This document shows, piece after piece, positions 30,920-43,340 of a stretch of DNA of 64,000 nt (the stretch's first letter is position 1; the number at the start of each line of letters is the position of its first letter). The translations under genes were made by a program, and so were the position numbers. Origin of the DNA: Clusia tigrina (lineage: Eukaryota; Arthropoda; Insecta; Diptera; Clusiidae). Under the pieces are notes generated by a model. The model made no database searches and was not told the origin of the DNA. It was given only the letters and a program-made list of their open reading frames with translations. Location: positions 146,701,877 to 146,765,876 of the forward strand of contig OV050030.1 in NCBI GenBank assembly GCA_920105625.2, given 5' to 3'.

Positions 30920-33900
30920 CTACCTAGATGTTCCTTCTCTAGAGAAAGGAGGTAGCTGAAAGTCATGTTCTTTCATTGTCTTTTCCGTTTTATGGATGAA
31001 TTTGAGAATGTCCATAACCGGAGCATTCTTTAATTCCTCCAGAGCCAACTGGTCGCGGTGGAATATATTCATTCTGGTTCTTGCCAACGCAATGCAATCG
31101 CACTGTATGTGTTCCGTGGTTTCTTCTTCTTCTAGACAGAGCCGGCACTCCGTATCATCAAGAATGTGGATTCTAGTCAGGTGATATTTCAGGTAATAAT
31201 GACCTGATAGAAAACCTACTATTTTTCCTATGTCTGCTTTGCACATATTGCGCAATTCTTTATTGTAGGTGAATGGCCTTACCAGTCTTTTGGCTTGGTG
31301 AAGCCCCTCTATCCCTTCCGGAACCGGCCCGAGCCAGCTCGTCAGCAATTTCATTGCCTTCAATCCCCGAGTGACCCGGGACCCAGCAAATTGCAGCCTT
31401 ATTTGTTGCCCCTAGAGATTGTAGGTTGTTGAAGCATTCTTCCACCAGTTTCGATTCTATAGAATATGAAGCTAATGCTGTAATGCAGCTTGACTATCTG
31501 AATAGATAGCTATGTGTGCGCCCTTGATACCCGTTTTCAGATTTGTCCTCGCACAAATTGAGGTTGCTTCAATTTCAGCCTGGAAGACGCTAGGCCACCT
31601 GCCCATTGGTTCTGAGATTTTGGTATTTGATCCATAGACCCCTGCACCGACTCCGGTGTTTGTTTTGGAACCGTCTGTGAACCATTCTAGACTTCTAGGG
31701 TCGACCCAAGGTCCTCCTATGTCCCATTCATCACGGTCTGAGATAATAATCTCAAAATTGCGATCAAACTGTCGTTTTGGAATCATATAGTCCTTTATTG
31801 AGCAGATTATGTTTTGATATGTTATGTTATTTAAAATATTGAAATGACCTTAGTCATGAGGTTCTTGTCTACACAAGATCTTCATCTTTAATGCTCTTCT
31901 AGCAGCACATTTTTTCACGAATGTTTGAAGTGGGGATAGTCCTATTATGGCCTCAATAGCAGCGGTTGGGCAGTTTCGCATGGCACCGGTGATTGCCACG
32001 CAAGCCTGCCTTTGCAATCTTGTAAGTATTTTCTTACCAGATTCTTTTGTTGTCTTGGGCCACCACACAAGGGATGCATAGGTAATGATTGGTCTAACCA
32101 TCACCCCATGTTATACCAAAGAGACTTCGACATGCCCACATTGCGCTTGTGGCTTTGTTTATAACCGAGTGTAGGTAAGAGTTCCAATTCAGTCGCTTAT
32201 CCAGAACTACACCTAGATATTTGACTTCATCGGAATATTCTATATTGATTCCCTCAACAGCTATTGTACCAAGGTTTAATTTTAATCTGTTTGTAAAAGG
32301 AACGAGAATGGTTTTGCTAGGATTCATGCATAACCCCCCTGCGCGACATCATTCTGAGATGAAGGCTAGAGCCTGATTCATAATGTCGGATACTTTTCTT
32401 TCAAATTTGCCACTAATAATGACAGCAAGATCGTCAGCATTTCCAATTGCCTCGAAGCCTAACCCTTGTAGTTTGACTAAGAGATCGTCTATAATTAAAT
32501 ACCATAGAAAGGGTGACAACACACCCCCTTGGGGACAGCCTTTCATTGCCTTGACTGATACGGCCTCGTCTCCCAGAGATGAGCTAATTTCACTACTTTT
32601 TAACATCATTTTAACCCACCCAACAGTCGGTTTATCGATATTTTTGCAGAGCATAGCCCCTCTATAGAGCCGTAACCGGTATTATCAAAGGCACCCTCGA
32701 CATCTAAGAAGCACATATAGCAATTTCCTTGGAATTTTGAGCTTTCTCTATCTTTGTTACAACTGACTGATGCAGCGGTGTTGTTCTGTCTAGCGTTTCT
32801 CTATTATGTAGATCCACCAATCTTTCCATAGTTTTTAGAAGAAACGACTTGAGACTGATAGGTCTGTACGATTTGGGCAGTTCGCTGGACCTCTTGCCCA
32901 ATTTTGAAATTTATACCACATTGAGTTTTCGCCATATGGATGGTATGTACTCCCTGCTGAAACTGTTATCCTCACCTGGTGCCTTGTTATCCTCACCTGG
33001 TGTCTTGATTGGTTTAAAGGACCCAACTTTGTATGGGGTAATTATTACTCCAGACAAACTCCAGGATCTTTTGTCTAATACCCCATAATAGCCCATTGGT
33101 CGCATGACGGCTGATCCAGTGTCATTGACACTGTAATTGACCCCGGGAACCGCACCTGAAGAAGGTATTCTAAAGTGTCCCTCCTCTTCATTGTATAATA
33201 CCCATCTGGGCTTCTTAAAGTTGCAACATCATTCAAGTGTTCCTTGCGTAAAGCTTTATGGAGTCTAGCGCTCTCTGGCGTTTCGACTATGCTTTCCCAA
33301 AATTTTCTCCAAGACTCACGCTAGGATCTTCTTAGTTCTTTATTGCAATTTGTCAGAGCGACCCTATAGTCGTCCCACACCTTCGGGCGCATACAACGAT
33401 TGAACAGTTTTCTAATCTTTTTACGTATATCTGCAAGCTTGCCATTCCACCATGGGACCTTGCGAGTCACATTATGAGTTTTGACCGCAGTCCTTTCAAT
33501 AATTACCTGTATAGTCTCCAATTTGTCTTTTTTTGATTGAAGACTTCATTTTTAATTCAGATTTACCTGGTAAGTCGAATCTTATATGCAAATGATCTGA
33601 CAGAGAGGGCTCGTCAGATACATGCCAATTTCTGAGAAAATCGGCGATGTGAGGGCTAATACCTCTTCTCTAACCGCGTTAATAAAGGTTGGCCCTTACT
33701 ACATATGCTGATATTTTTACTTAAGAGGAAACTTAAGAGAGACTCACCTCTGTTGATGATGTCCGAGCTTCCCCAGACATGGTGATGCGCCTTTGCATCG
33801 CAGCCAATCACGTACTGCAGATTGTTGTTGTGGCAATGCCCAATAAGCCCCTGCACCTCCACGGGAGGTATAATATTGGAGTCACCTGGAAAGTAGGCGG

Positions 33901-34092
33901 ACGCACAATCAATTTCCTGCGCTCCCTCTCTGTTGAGACTTCAACAAGGATGGCTACTATATCTTGACTAGTCAATTCTGAAATGAGAAAATAGTTGGTA
34001 TTATAATCAATCATAATCGCTGCTCTGGGCCGCGAACAGTGATAATAAACCAACTTGCATCCTTTATTTGTAAGACCTTTGATTTGGCCCAA
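30920..34092 (-). pseudogene. Element 4 ORF2: endonuclease, RT, RNase H (broken)
   Basis: Segments in order are endonuclease GQIKGLTNKGCKLVYYHCSR (34090), YVIGCDAKAHHHVWGSSDII (33820), linker VPWWNGKLADIRKKIRKLFN (33450), RT YRPISLKSFLLKTMERLVDL (32870), GCPQGGVLSPFLWYLIIDDL (32550), a catalytic site reading NADDLAVIISGKF where YADD is expected, DEVKYLGVVLDKRLNWNSYL (32230), LVWWPKTTKESGKKILTRLQ (32060), then RNase H EWFTDGSKTNTGVGAGVYGS (31690), YSDSQAALQH, CWVPGHSGIEGNEIADELAR (31390) and the knuckle CRLCLEEEETTEHIQCDCIA (31100). At least six frame breaks and the Tyr-to-Asn change at the active site make it inactive. Confidence 0.85.
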
Positions 34093-34094
34093 AA

Positions 34095-34747
34095 TTATCC
34101 ATGGCTCTTAACCAGGTGAAGTGACGCACCTTCAGTTGACCTCTGGATCACCTTGCAATTCTTCGCTGCCATTACATTCTGCGCCCCAATGGTCGCAAGA
34201 ATTTGTTCATTGGTAAGCTCGGTGCTCTGTGGGAAGTAGCCTCTGACCACATACGTTTTTGGAAACTTTGATTCTTCAACGAGCGTCATTTCCAAACAAC
34301 ATTTCCCTTTTATTAGGCCGATGTGTTTTCTCATCCAATTAGCCGTATTCTCGTTTGAGCATAGGAACAGTAACCATCCGTTTCCGTGTGCTAGACCCTC
34401 AAACACAGGTTGGTCGTTATTGTCGTTGACCTCTATCATTCGATCTCTTGGATTAGAACCAACTGTTCTTTAGTGAATGGCGCCCTTATTAAATCGGTCG
34501 GAACAATTCCCAGCCGAATAATGCTGGCCACCTGACTAAACGTTGGCTTACCTACATAAGGTGACGCCCTTTTCGCCGTGGCCTTACTTTTAGCAATCTC
34601 TAGAGCCTTTTCCCTAGAGTGACCACTTGTCATCGCTTGCTTGAAGTGTCTCTTCTCTGCCGACGTCATTTTTATCAAGTCATTTTTTATGTTCAGATTG
34701 TTTAGGTCTGAACCAATCACCGTGCACCCAGATTTCTCTGAGGTCAC
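34095..34747 (-). pseudogene. Element 4 ORF1
   Basis: Two overlapping frames cover the N-terminal and middle ORF1. The first is VTSEKSGCTVIGSDL-type sequence with TSAEKRHFKQAMTSGHSREK and KPTFSQVASIIRLGIVPTDL. The second is KPVFEGL-like (QPVFEGLAHGNGWLLFLCSN) through YVVRGYFPQSTELTNEQILA to CKVIQRSTEGASLHL. The latter matches element 5 and belongs to the retrotransposon ORF1 group with a DUF4780-like middle. It joins abruptly to the endonuclease after LHLVKSHG, losing the rest of ORF1. Upstream of 34747 the frame is degenerate. Confidence 0.7.
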
Positions 34748-35420
34748 ACTGTTGTTGTCACCAGTGTATCGGTGTCAGAAGAGTCCATTGACTCATAACC
34801 TGATTCAGTGTTCTGTGGTGGTGGCATCGAAACCCGAAAAGTTTCATTTTTTGCAACTGCAGTCAACACCGTAGATGCTGATGCAGAACATTGTTTGTCA
34901 ACAACACCTACCAACGTAGATGTTATTCTAAATTGGCTAGGTGCATGTCCAACAATTCTGCACGCAACCGAAGATGCGTTCTCCAGCCCAACAGCTGGCT
35001 CGGTCGAAATGACCGACGATGATTGCCCAACAGTTGATTCATCGTTTATTTGTTTTTTTTTTGTTTAGATAGATCCATATAAATCCCACGAGTAATAGGG
35101 TATATAGGTCAACCACGGCAGAGCCCTTGTACCATGGGAAGGCATTTAAATGAAACCGGAGGTTACCAGGTATCCGGAGTTCGCATATTGAAGACAAACC
35201 ACCATATTAGACACGCATCCCTCGGCATATGCTGTTCCACATTGGATTGGGAGTCTGTATATTATAGCCAGTTGTACATCAAAAGACTGATGTGTTCCAT
35301 TATATATAGCACGTCACCACGTGGATGTGACACATCAGGCTTCCATCATAAACTCAACTACGGCACAGACTTAAGTACATGTTAGTCCCCTTGAGTTACC
35401 TGCGGCTCTGACAGCCTAAG

Positions 35421-36280
35421 TTTTTAATAAAATTAATGCAAAATAAATAAAGTTTTATAATTAAAGAATGAAATTGTAGCTTCTTTAGTGTAGTTTGCAC
35501 AAACTTATTGCACTTTTTAATGTTTGTCTTATAATTTTGTCTGAGGGAATTCTTTCTGTGTCAGCATTGCTTTATTTGTTTACATTTTGAACATAATTTA
35601 CATTATGCAGAACACTGAAAAAAATAATAAAATCAAAATTAAAAATAATAATTAATTATGGAATAAAATAAGAAAAGTGTGGAAGAAGGAGAACGCTTTT
35701 TAAATTAAGGGAGGAGAAAATGCGAGATCTTCGTGGTATGCTCAGAAATTGAAATGTTTACCAAGAAATGTCGGTTTTTTCAATTTTCATAAAACTTTCT
35801 CTCAAAACTAAATATTGATTAGTAAATAAAATAAAATTTTTCCGAATAAATAAATAAAATTTTTCCGATTTTATTCAACATTTTTATTCTTGTAATGTTT
35901 TGACAGGAAAAATTTACAATTAAACCTTTTTTTCCGTGAGAACGATTGACATATAGTCACGAGTTTAGCTCTCAAAAAAATAATTAACCACCGTAAAGCT
36001 TTAGGGGCGTACATGCTATTCCGCAATTGTCGATTGGTGTCAGTCGGTTAGTCACCGATCTACTGATTATAAGAATGCCTGTAGTGCTTTTCCATGCCAA
36101 CCCAAAAGCGGAACTGTAATACCATAAAAGTTTACATAATAATTAGCGCACCCTAAAAGCATGTGCGTGAATACAACTTAAATGTTAACTACACCAGCTG
36201 TGTAGTATCTATTAGGAGTTGATACTGTGTGTTAACTACACATAGGTAGCTTGATTTTGACTCACAGCAACTAAACAAAC
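35421..36280. other. AT-rich DNA without recognisable gene
   Basis: I see no coding remnant. The stretch is strongly A/T-rich with homopolymer runs. Confidence 0.5.
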
Positions 36281-36289
36281 GCTCTTCCT

Positions 36290-36660
36290 ATCCGTGCTGC
36301 TCTTTGGCGCCTGCGTCGCGTCGCAGACTGATCGAGAGGAAAGTTGTTTGTAAAATCGTCGGTCCTGTTCGTGTCGGCAACGACTACCATCACTACGGAA
36401 CACTATAAAACGTCTGCGCTGACTTGAACATGTCGTACGTAAGGACGAAAAATCTCCAGCGAAAAAGATATTCGAAGCGGAAGCCACTGGGCGACGGCGT
36501 AGACGACGACCATGCCTCCGATGGAGGGACCATCCTTTGCTTCACTTAGATGATGATGAAGACAATGGGTGTGCGTGTGTGTTGTCAGCAGGTGCTAAAT
36601 CGGCATTCCTCTGTGTGACTGCGTAGATCGACGTAGTTCTCTGGCACTCTTTGGATTTAT
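36290..36660 (+). pseudogene. Non-LTR element C-terminal tail (RTE-like)
   Basis: In broken plus-strand frames the sequence reads close to LKWLGHV.RKDE then SPAKKIFEAEATGRRRRGRP followed by LRW.D, with an Asp-rich stretch. This is the tail often found at the end of RTE-type ORF2 proteins (LxWLGHVxRM, GxRRxGRPxxRWxD). Only this tail is present. The clade is a guess from that motif alone. Confidence 0.5.
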
Positions 36661-36700
36661 TACGTAGGAGTTCTATGCGTTGAATTTCTGTTTTTTTTAT

Positions 36701-36720
36701 TAGTCCCTGCTCGGGCGCCA
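36701..36720 (-). other. tRNA-Lys-type primer binding site
   Basis: The reverse complement reads TGGCGCCCGAGCAGGGACTA. This equals, with one mismatch in 18, the sequence complementary to the 3' end of tRNA-Lys used by many retroelements. It lies one base from the TGTAACGACTC border at 36722, which makes the neighbouring sequence the 3' end of a minus-strand LTR. Confidence 0.75.
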
Positions 36721-36721
36721 C

Positions 36722-37290
36722 TGTAACGACTCAATTTTCCGCCGGGGTAAGCTCGCCGGATAACCAGGTATCGTATACAGAATTTATACCCAGAAACCTC
36801 AAGGATCCTTGAAGTTCTTCGTGGGTCCTTGAAAGTGCTTAATCGCAACAAGTCCTTGGATTATCCTTGGATATTATTTAGTCTTGCACTTGGATTATCC
36901 TTAGATATTATTTAGTCCATATTCGCAACAAGTCCTTGGATTATCCTTGGATATTATTTAGTCCTGCACTTGGATTATCCTTGGATATTATTTAGTCCTG
37001 CAACGCACTTTCCAGAGCTGAGGGAAAAACTCAGCAACTTTCAGGGGTCGTATACAAAAATTATTAATATATACTGCGCGCTTAATCGACTCATTACTGC
37101 GCGTTTAATCGACTTTATAGCTTTCTTTCGCCTACTAGTGTTTTTTACAGGTTTTTGTGTGAGTGAAATTTGTCAGTTGGCAAATTTCATCTTCACACAC
37201 TATCAGCCTGATTTTCTAAAGTCGAAACATAACGCCTTCGCAGAACTTTTGTCAGCTGTTGTATGCTCCTTAGATGATTTGTGACGAAGA
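36722..37290 (-). mobile_element. LTR fragment with primer site
   Basis: The border TGTAACGACTC and the following GGGGTAA...GTATACAGAA match the left end of the solo LTR at 56783 and identify this as an LTR end of a related Gypsy-type family. The primer site to its left sets the orientation: minus strand, 5' LTR. No internal genes follow on the left, where only 40 bases separate it from another remnant. A second partial match to the same LTR end (GAGGGAAAAACTCAGC...GGGGTCGTATAC) at about 37018-37055 suggests internal duplication. The right end is not defined. Confidence 0.6.
36845..37003. repeat. Minisatellite with CTTGGATTATCC units
   Basis: The unit CCTTGGATTATCCTTGGATA followed by TTATTTAGTC occurs four times, grouped as two higher-order repeats of about 75-78 bases that each begin with CGCAACAAG. 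It lies inside the LTR fragment. Confidence 0.9.
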
Positions 37291-37294
37291 CCTT

Positions 37295-40200
37295 TTGTTT
37301 TATCGTCGTTTATCGTAGCCAAGCCAAAACGATAGTGGAATCTGTCCAGATATATATATAATATTTTTTCTGGAAGTAGCCTCAGGATAATCTTTCAATA
37401 ATTCAGCTAGCACCAGCGCACCACACACACGTGGTATGCTCTTTCCCATTAGCGATGTAACTCTAGTTTTGCAATCAATTACTCGAACCATTATTGTTCC
37501 GTTAGTATACGCAGCTCTTGCATAGAGTACTGCAGCATATGCATGTTGTGATGCATCTGAAAAGCCATGGATAGTCAAAGGAGTTTCCCGACCACCTCCG
37601 AATCAGCCAATGAAGATCGGTGCTTCCGTCATGCCCCATCCGATGTTTTCCAACTTCCATAGAGTTTGCATAAACATTTTTCTGGTGATAATCACTGCAG
37701 CCAGTATGCCTGTTGGATCGAACAATCTTGCTATATCACTTAAAATTGATCTTATTGTTTTTGGTTCCACGCCAAAGTTGATGGTAACAGCAAATGATAA
37801 CAATTCTAGTTTGGAGTTCCAAACCAAACCCAAAACGGTTATATCGCCATGCTCAATAAGTGTTTCGTTTTCATTTGTTCCGTTTTCGCCTCTATATAAT
37901 ACTCCTTTGCTGCTCGAATTCCATTTTCGAAGATGGAATTTTCCCGATGCCAAATGTTTATTTGTTGTTGTGAATATTTTTAGCCAGCCAATCTGGATAA
38001 TCTAAAGCAGATTGAATAATTGCACGCACTGAAACTGATGTGCTGGAAGCCAATCCATATGGGACGGTAAGTATCAAATATACTTGAAGGGGATCAGTAA
38101 CTGCTTTACGCCATAGGATGCATTGCCAAATCAAGTGACGAGGGTCCACGTCCACTTGAAGGAACAACTTTTCCATATCCTCCTTGATAGCAATTCACCC
38201 TTCACGAAATCAGCAAATTATGAGTAACAGCAATGATTGATAAGTAGGCCCAGAGTATCATTGAGTGAAATGCCAGTACTCGTTTTTGCAGTGCCATTAA
38301 AAAGGACTCTGAATTTAGCCAAAGAAGGATGATGGGGTATGGAATACATCTGTGAGGAATCGTTAGATGTATCCTCTTTCTCTTTCTGGTGACCAAGCCG
38401 AAGATATTCTTCCATGAAATCTACATGCATCGCCTTTAAATGTGCATTAAGTTCAAATTGCCTTTCCAATTGCAAAAATCGAACGCCTTGCAAACCAATA
38501 GGAGTCGCCAAGAGGTTTTGCATCAGGCCTGAATGGATACTGGACTTAATATCTGCCATCAGGTTTCCGCCGATGTGTTTCGGTGAAAGTATCTTCAGCC
38601 AGTTGCTCTTCATGAGTGCGATTCGAATCGCAAATGTTTATCTGCTCGTGTTCCCAAAATTTTTAAGAGCTTTTTCCAAGCAATAATCTGGTGTGTCACA
38701 GTTCTGATTGTGGCACGATTTGTTGCTATCATGCCAGTTGTGCCAAGTATAATCCACCTAAGCTGTTTATTTTGTGCATGAGGTTGTCCAGTTGGTTCCA
38801 TTACAAAGCCTTTCTTCAAATGTGTCCGCCCCTAAATATAAATCTATTGGTCCCGGTCTTGCATAATTAGGATCAGCCAGTTGAAGTTCAATTAAATGGT
38901 GGTGATTAGTTGTGTCGATCATCGCATATGGAGCTATGCTAACCACGATTTTTGGCAAAGTAGAAACCTTAATCTCTAACACAAATCCCGGATGTGATGA
39001 TGAGCCAATTAAAAAGTGTGACATAGTCCTTGAAGTTGCAGCACTTTTATCACCAATACAATTTACCAGCGTTTTAGTCCTCTGCAGAGGCAATGCCACA
39101 AATTTAACTAAGTCTTCGTTAATTAAATTGATTTGGGACCCAGTGTCACAAAGTGTCCTTGCCAAAATTTTTGTCGTTGAGGTTGATGAATGAAAAGCAA
39201 TTTTGAAGCTAAAATGGTTGTGTTGTTTGGAATTGGCATCGTTTTTTTTTTTTTTGACATATCCCATTTACCAACCCAACCGGCCGACAGGCATATCCGC
39301 ATAAAGTACGGAACCGGTTAATTGTTAAAACGTTTAGTTTTTTGAGGCAGAAAGGCGAGGAATACTTATAACATCAGCATCATTCGCTTTCGGCTTATAG
39401 TCAAATTCCTTAACTATAACCCCATTTGGCAAACAGTTCTTATGAATCATTTTCATAAAATTATCAAAGCCAGCTGCAATTTTAAGGGAAGCTATTTTCT
39501 GCTCGTAGCTGACGTTAAACTTGAAAACAGAAAAATCAGTTGAAGCAATTTATGTCGTCCATTGATGTTTCAGAAGCAAAACTGGAAATTAATACAGCCC
39601 TTCTTGGAGTGACTACCACTAACTGCCTGGGTAAGTTTGGAGCAGAGCCAACAGATGCGATAGAAGTAACAGAAATAACAGAAGTAACAGGGGATAGCCC
39701 CAGAGCACTAGATTGGGGAGGTGTACAATCACTGATCAGTATAGCAGGGCTCTGCAAGAAGGTGGAGTGCTTGGCAGATTATTATCTCTGGGGGAATAAT
39801 TGTTGAAGCAACGTTCCGTTTCGCCGATGGCCGGGTTAATGGTTTTTAATTAGAGATTGGTGAAGACACATCAACAGTTTTAATTCGCTAAACGGGTTTT
39901 CATAGCGCTGCAATTTACTTAAAAGGGCGGACAGGCCGAAAATGCCTGTTTGATTGGCGAAACAATTTAACATTTCAACATCCGTGGGCCAGTATTTTTC
40001 GGAAGTCCAATGGAATGAAGTCCAATTCGTTAAGATTGTCATACACTATTGTGGAAAGACCAGCGCTTTTAATATGCGCTAAGCCATCGCATAACCCATA
40101 TGAGGCAAAATGCTCAGTATCAACATTAATCGGACAATTAAATAAGCAATTCATTTTTATAATATTTACAGAACACAGCCACTGAATGATACTCGGAACA
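37295..40200 (-). pseudogene. Pao/BEL-type retrotransposon, broken
   Basis: Minus-strand pol and gag remnants in order from the 5' side: possible gag pieces at 40042-39330, a retropepsin-like domain at 39267-38767 (RTLCDTGSQINLINEDLVKF, DTG catalytic), the region before RT, RT fingers at 38613-38250 (MEEYLRLGHQKEKED, KFRVLFNGTAKTSTGISLND), LQVDVDPRHLIWQCILWRKA with TVPYGLASS at 38170-38020, RT thumb FHLRKWNSSS at 37940 and DPTGILAAVIITRKMFMQTL at 37700, and RNase H TIHGFSDASQHAYAAVLYAR at 37578-37500 with IPRVCGALVLAELL. Integrase and LTRs are absent. At least five frameshifts are present. It is a different family from the BEL element at 21225-27301. Confidence 0.82.
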
Positions 40201-40499
40201 AACAAAATTAAGTAAAAAACAATTATTTAAAGAATAACCTACACATACAGCAAAAATAACTCCGAAACTGAAGCACAGTTTGAAAGCGACAGTTGCTGAA
40301 GAATAATCATAAAGAAACAAAATTTAATAAATATCAATTATTTATGTATACTCGCATGTACATATGTATGTATGTCAACAAGCGAGTACAAATAACCGCA
40401 CAAAAAGAAAATAGCAGGAACAACAATGTTGAAATGAATCGAGGGCGGATTGATATTGAAGCTACCTAGCGCTAGATGGCAGCACAAACACAATCACTT

Positions 40500-41095
40500 T
40501 TTTTTTAGAAATTACGATCTGTCAAACGTCAGCTGTTAAAATTTCACCCAAATTCATCGATTAGTTTATTTGTTGTAGTCGTTTGAAGTAAGCAACTTTT
40601 GTGTTTCTTGAAAAATGGAAAAAAGGGAAATTTCGTGCAGTGATTAAACACTATTATTTGAAAGGGAAAACGGCGAAAGAGACAAAAGAAAAGCTTGATA
40701 AACATTACGGTGAGTCTGCCCCGTCAGATTACATGGTAAAATATTGGATTGCTGAATTTAAACGCGGCCGAACAAGCACTGCAACAATACCATCAACAGG
40801 AGGGCCAAAAGAGGTGGTTACTGAAGAAAATATCAAGAAAATCCTCGATATCGTTATGAATGATCGCCGAGTCAAGTTGCGTGAGATTGTTGAAATGGTA
40901 AACATATCATATGAACGTGTGTTCAACATTTTGCATGAACATTTGCATATGAAAAAGCTATCGGCAAGATGGGTGCCGCGTTTGCTCAGTGACGAACAAA
41001 AACGAGTTCGACAGACCACTTCACAGCGGTGTTTGGACATGATAAAGCGTAATCCTGTTGATTTTTGGCGTCGATTAATAACTGTATATGAAAAC
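40500..41095 (+). pseudogene. Mariner transposase N-terminus
   Basis: The mariner start MEKREI (ATG 40615) shifts frame after six codons. The second frame continues RAVIKHYYLKGKTAKETKEK, YMVKYWIAEFKRG, and the second helix-turn-helix VKLREIVEMVNISYERVFNI to KRNPVDFWRRLITV near 41085. There the family sequence stops, just before the first catalytic Asp, at the inverted repeat of the next transposon. The rest of this mariner is not found right of 45840. It is a different mariner lineage from the one at 17422. Confidence 0.82.
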
Positions 41096-41106
41096 CATTA
41101 TTTTTT

Positions 41107-43340
41107 TTACTTAAATTGAAATCGACGATTTCGTTAATCATCTGGCGAATCGCTGAATCGGCATCATGTGCCAAGTTTCGCATTTTTTACGTAGAGTCAG
41201 CACCTTTAGGCGGAACAAAAGGAACTACTGAAGAAAATCGATGGATAAATAAGAAACCTAGAATTTTTTATGTGAAAATACCCAAATTCAACATTTTTTG
41301 GATTTGTTTTTTTTTCTTTTAATTTTATTATTTGATTTACATCTTCTTTAATTATAATGATATTTCAAAATATTTTTTAAATTATTTTTTTGTATTATTT
41401 ACATTAAAATCCTAAACAATAAACAATTAACAGACAGACCAATGTTCAAATGGAAGGATCTCACAAAACAGGTAAACCGCACGATTCTTTTATAACCTTT
41501 TTGGCCTTTCTTGTACGTAAAGAAGTAATGAGGTATATCATAAAAAAGGAAGAATTTTCGCTTAACTGAGACTTTTATTGTTTCCAAATGCAGGTCTTTG
41601 GCAACATATGAACGCCTAAATACAATTTCAACGATATCTAGAAATTTTTGTATGCTATGCATTTAAATTTGGGCAACGATATTCCAAATTTATTCTGGAA
41701 AAAATGTTAATAAAAAGGTTTTAGTTTTAGTTTTCACGAAGTGTCAGTTGTGTTAATAAGTTTTAAGCTACAAGAAATCTACCAGCAACATTTTAGAATA
41801 GCACCTGAAAATATTGATGAAGGACGCCAAGTACTATATGTAGTTTGTGAAATACAATTCTTGTCGAATGGGCTTCTGGCTCCACAAAGTAAGTATTTGG
41901 TGATGATTTTATACACTTATGTGATGCATTACATCCTTTTTTTACTAGAGACGTTACATGAAATTCGACGTACCAATGATTTGACGGTCCGTTTGCCATA
42001 ACACTGATTGCTATTTGTGTCTTAAGTAAAAATAATGGATTTGGAAGAACTATGCAATGGACTTACGCGAATGTGTCATTTGTTACGTATCCAGCTACGC
42101 ATTCGGATTCATCAGATGATACAGTAGCACCCAGCAGAAATGTATTCGAAATGGAAGGAGGGCGAAAATTTCTATCGCAGTCTCAAGTACATGATTGGGT
42201 GAGAGATCTGGAACAGAGAAAGAGAAATCTGAATTGCATGCATCTTGGAATGCGCTCTTTTGGCTTCGGGTGTAAAAACAACAGTTTTTGGAACCGTTAT
42301 GAGACTTTCGCAAATTATTGTACCATGAAAGATGAAATATGTTTTTGCAAGGACAATGCTGGTTTATTCATAGAGCTTGCGCATCTTTATGATCCAATGC
42401 AGTGGCTTGTGTTTGTTGACATTAGCAAAGCTAGTTTAAAAGCAGTTCTATTGCACAATAGAAAAGAGAAACAGTTCCTTCATGCTGTGCACACTAAAAA
42501 ATCATACGAGATAATAATTCTTTTGCTGAAATGTATAATGAAATGCATCAAATATGAAGAGCACGAATGGGAAGTTTGTGCTGATCTCAAAGTTGTTGGC
42601 TTGTTGTGTGGAATGCAAAGTGGTTATACAAAACATTGCTTCATTTTTGTTTCTAGGACAACCGTCTGCATTATTATCAGAGAAAGAAATGACCAGCAAG
42701 AGAGATCGTCATAGTGCGCGAAGACAACATCAAACATCCGCCTATCATCAAAAAGGAAATCATTATACTTTCACCGTTGAATATTAAGTTGGTACTCATC
42801 AAAAATTTCGTCAAAGCACTGAACAAAGAAAGCCAAGCATTCGCTTATATGAGAATTATTTTTGTAAATCCTCCGTTGGCGAAGATCAAAGAAGGCATCT
42901 TTACAGGTCCTCAAATAAAGTAATGCTAAAAGATGAAAAATTTGGAACATATTTGATATCCGATGAAGCTGCAGCTTGGAATTCTTTTCGGTGGATTGCT
43001 TCCGATTTTCTTGGAAACAGTTAAAGTCCAAATTAGGAGAAAATTGTTGAAGATTGTGAAGTGGTGTGCAATACTTTATTTCAATTAATTTCTATGGCAT
43101 AACTTCAATTTCTTTTTATTGTATTAAAATTGAAAATCCAACAATAAAGATAAAAGAACAAACAAATTTTGAATTTGGGTATTTTCGCATAAAAAATTCT
43201 AGCTTTCGTAGTACCTTTTTTTCTTCCTAAAGGTACGGACTCTACGAAAAAAAATGAGAAACATGGCATATGATCCCGATTCAGCGGTTTCCCAGATGAT
43301 TAATGAAATCCTCAATTTCAATTTCGGTAAAAAACATTTT
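41107..43340 (+). mobile_element. TIR transposon of the 8200-9903 protein family
   Basis: This DNA transposon has long inverted repeats. The left arm 41107-41300 and the reverse complement of the right arm 43160-43340 align at roughly 80 percent by eye, sharing TTAATCATCTGG, CGCTGAATCGG, CACCTTTAGG-type and TAGAATTTTTTATG with GAAAATACCCAAATTCAA. Between them lies a decayed gene of the same family as the intact protein at 8200-9903. It interrupts a mariner fragment. This links that protein family to a TIR-bearing element, supporting a transposase role. Confidence 0.75.
42052..43020 (+). pseudogene. Transposase-like protein, broken (copy 1)
   Basis: Broken frames share the family blocks of the intact copy at 8200-9903: QSQVHDWVRDL (compare QGELNDLVRDL), WLVFVDISKASLKAVLLHNR (compare RLFIDSSKTSLKAVLLHNGN), CADLKVVGLLCGMQSGYTKH (compare ICGDFKILTMLLGQQAGWTK), LSPLNIKLVLIKNFVKALNK and LAKIKEGIFTGPQIK. 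The N-terminal zinc finger and the C-terminal EQGER region are missing. The sequence diverges after ISDEAAAWNSFRWIASDFLG near 43020. Stops and frameshifts make it inactive. Confidence 0.8.

Larger units (their letters stand above)
30725..35420 (-). mobile_element. LOA-like non-LTR element 4 (subfamily B), near full length
   Basis: This minus-strand element runs from a TAA-rich 3' tail (about 30728-30750) to a 5' leader ending near 35420 (ACCTGCGGCTCTGACAGCCT). Element 5 shares its 3' tail, leader and ORF1, so the two define one subfamily. It has ORF1, endonuclease, RT and RNase H, all broken. The region between the ORF1 C-terminus and the endonuclease start is deleted. There is an 18-base local duplication in the linker near 32966-33000. 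Confidence 0.8.

Noticed and set aside
41741..42001. 86-codon frame repeated at 43887-44147
   Set aside because: The repetition is due to the tandem duplication, not selection; there is no match to the N-terminus of the intact family member.
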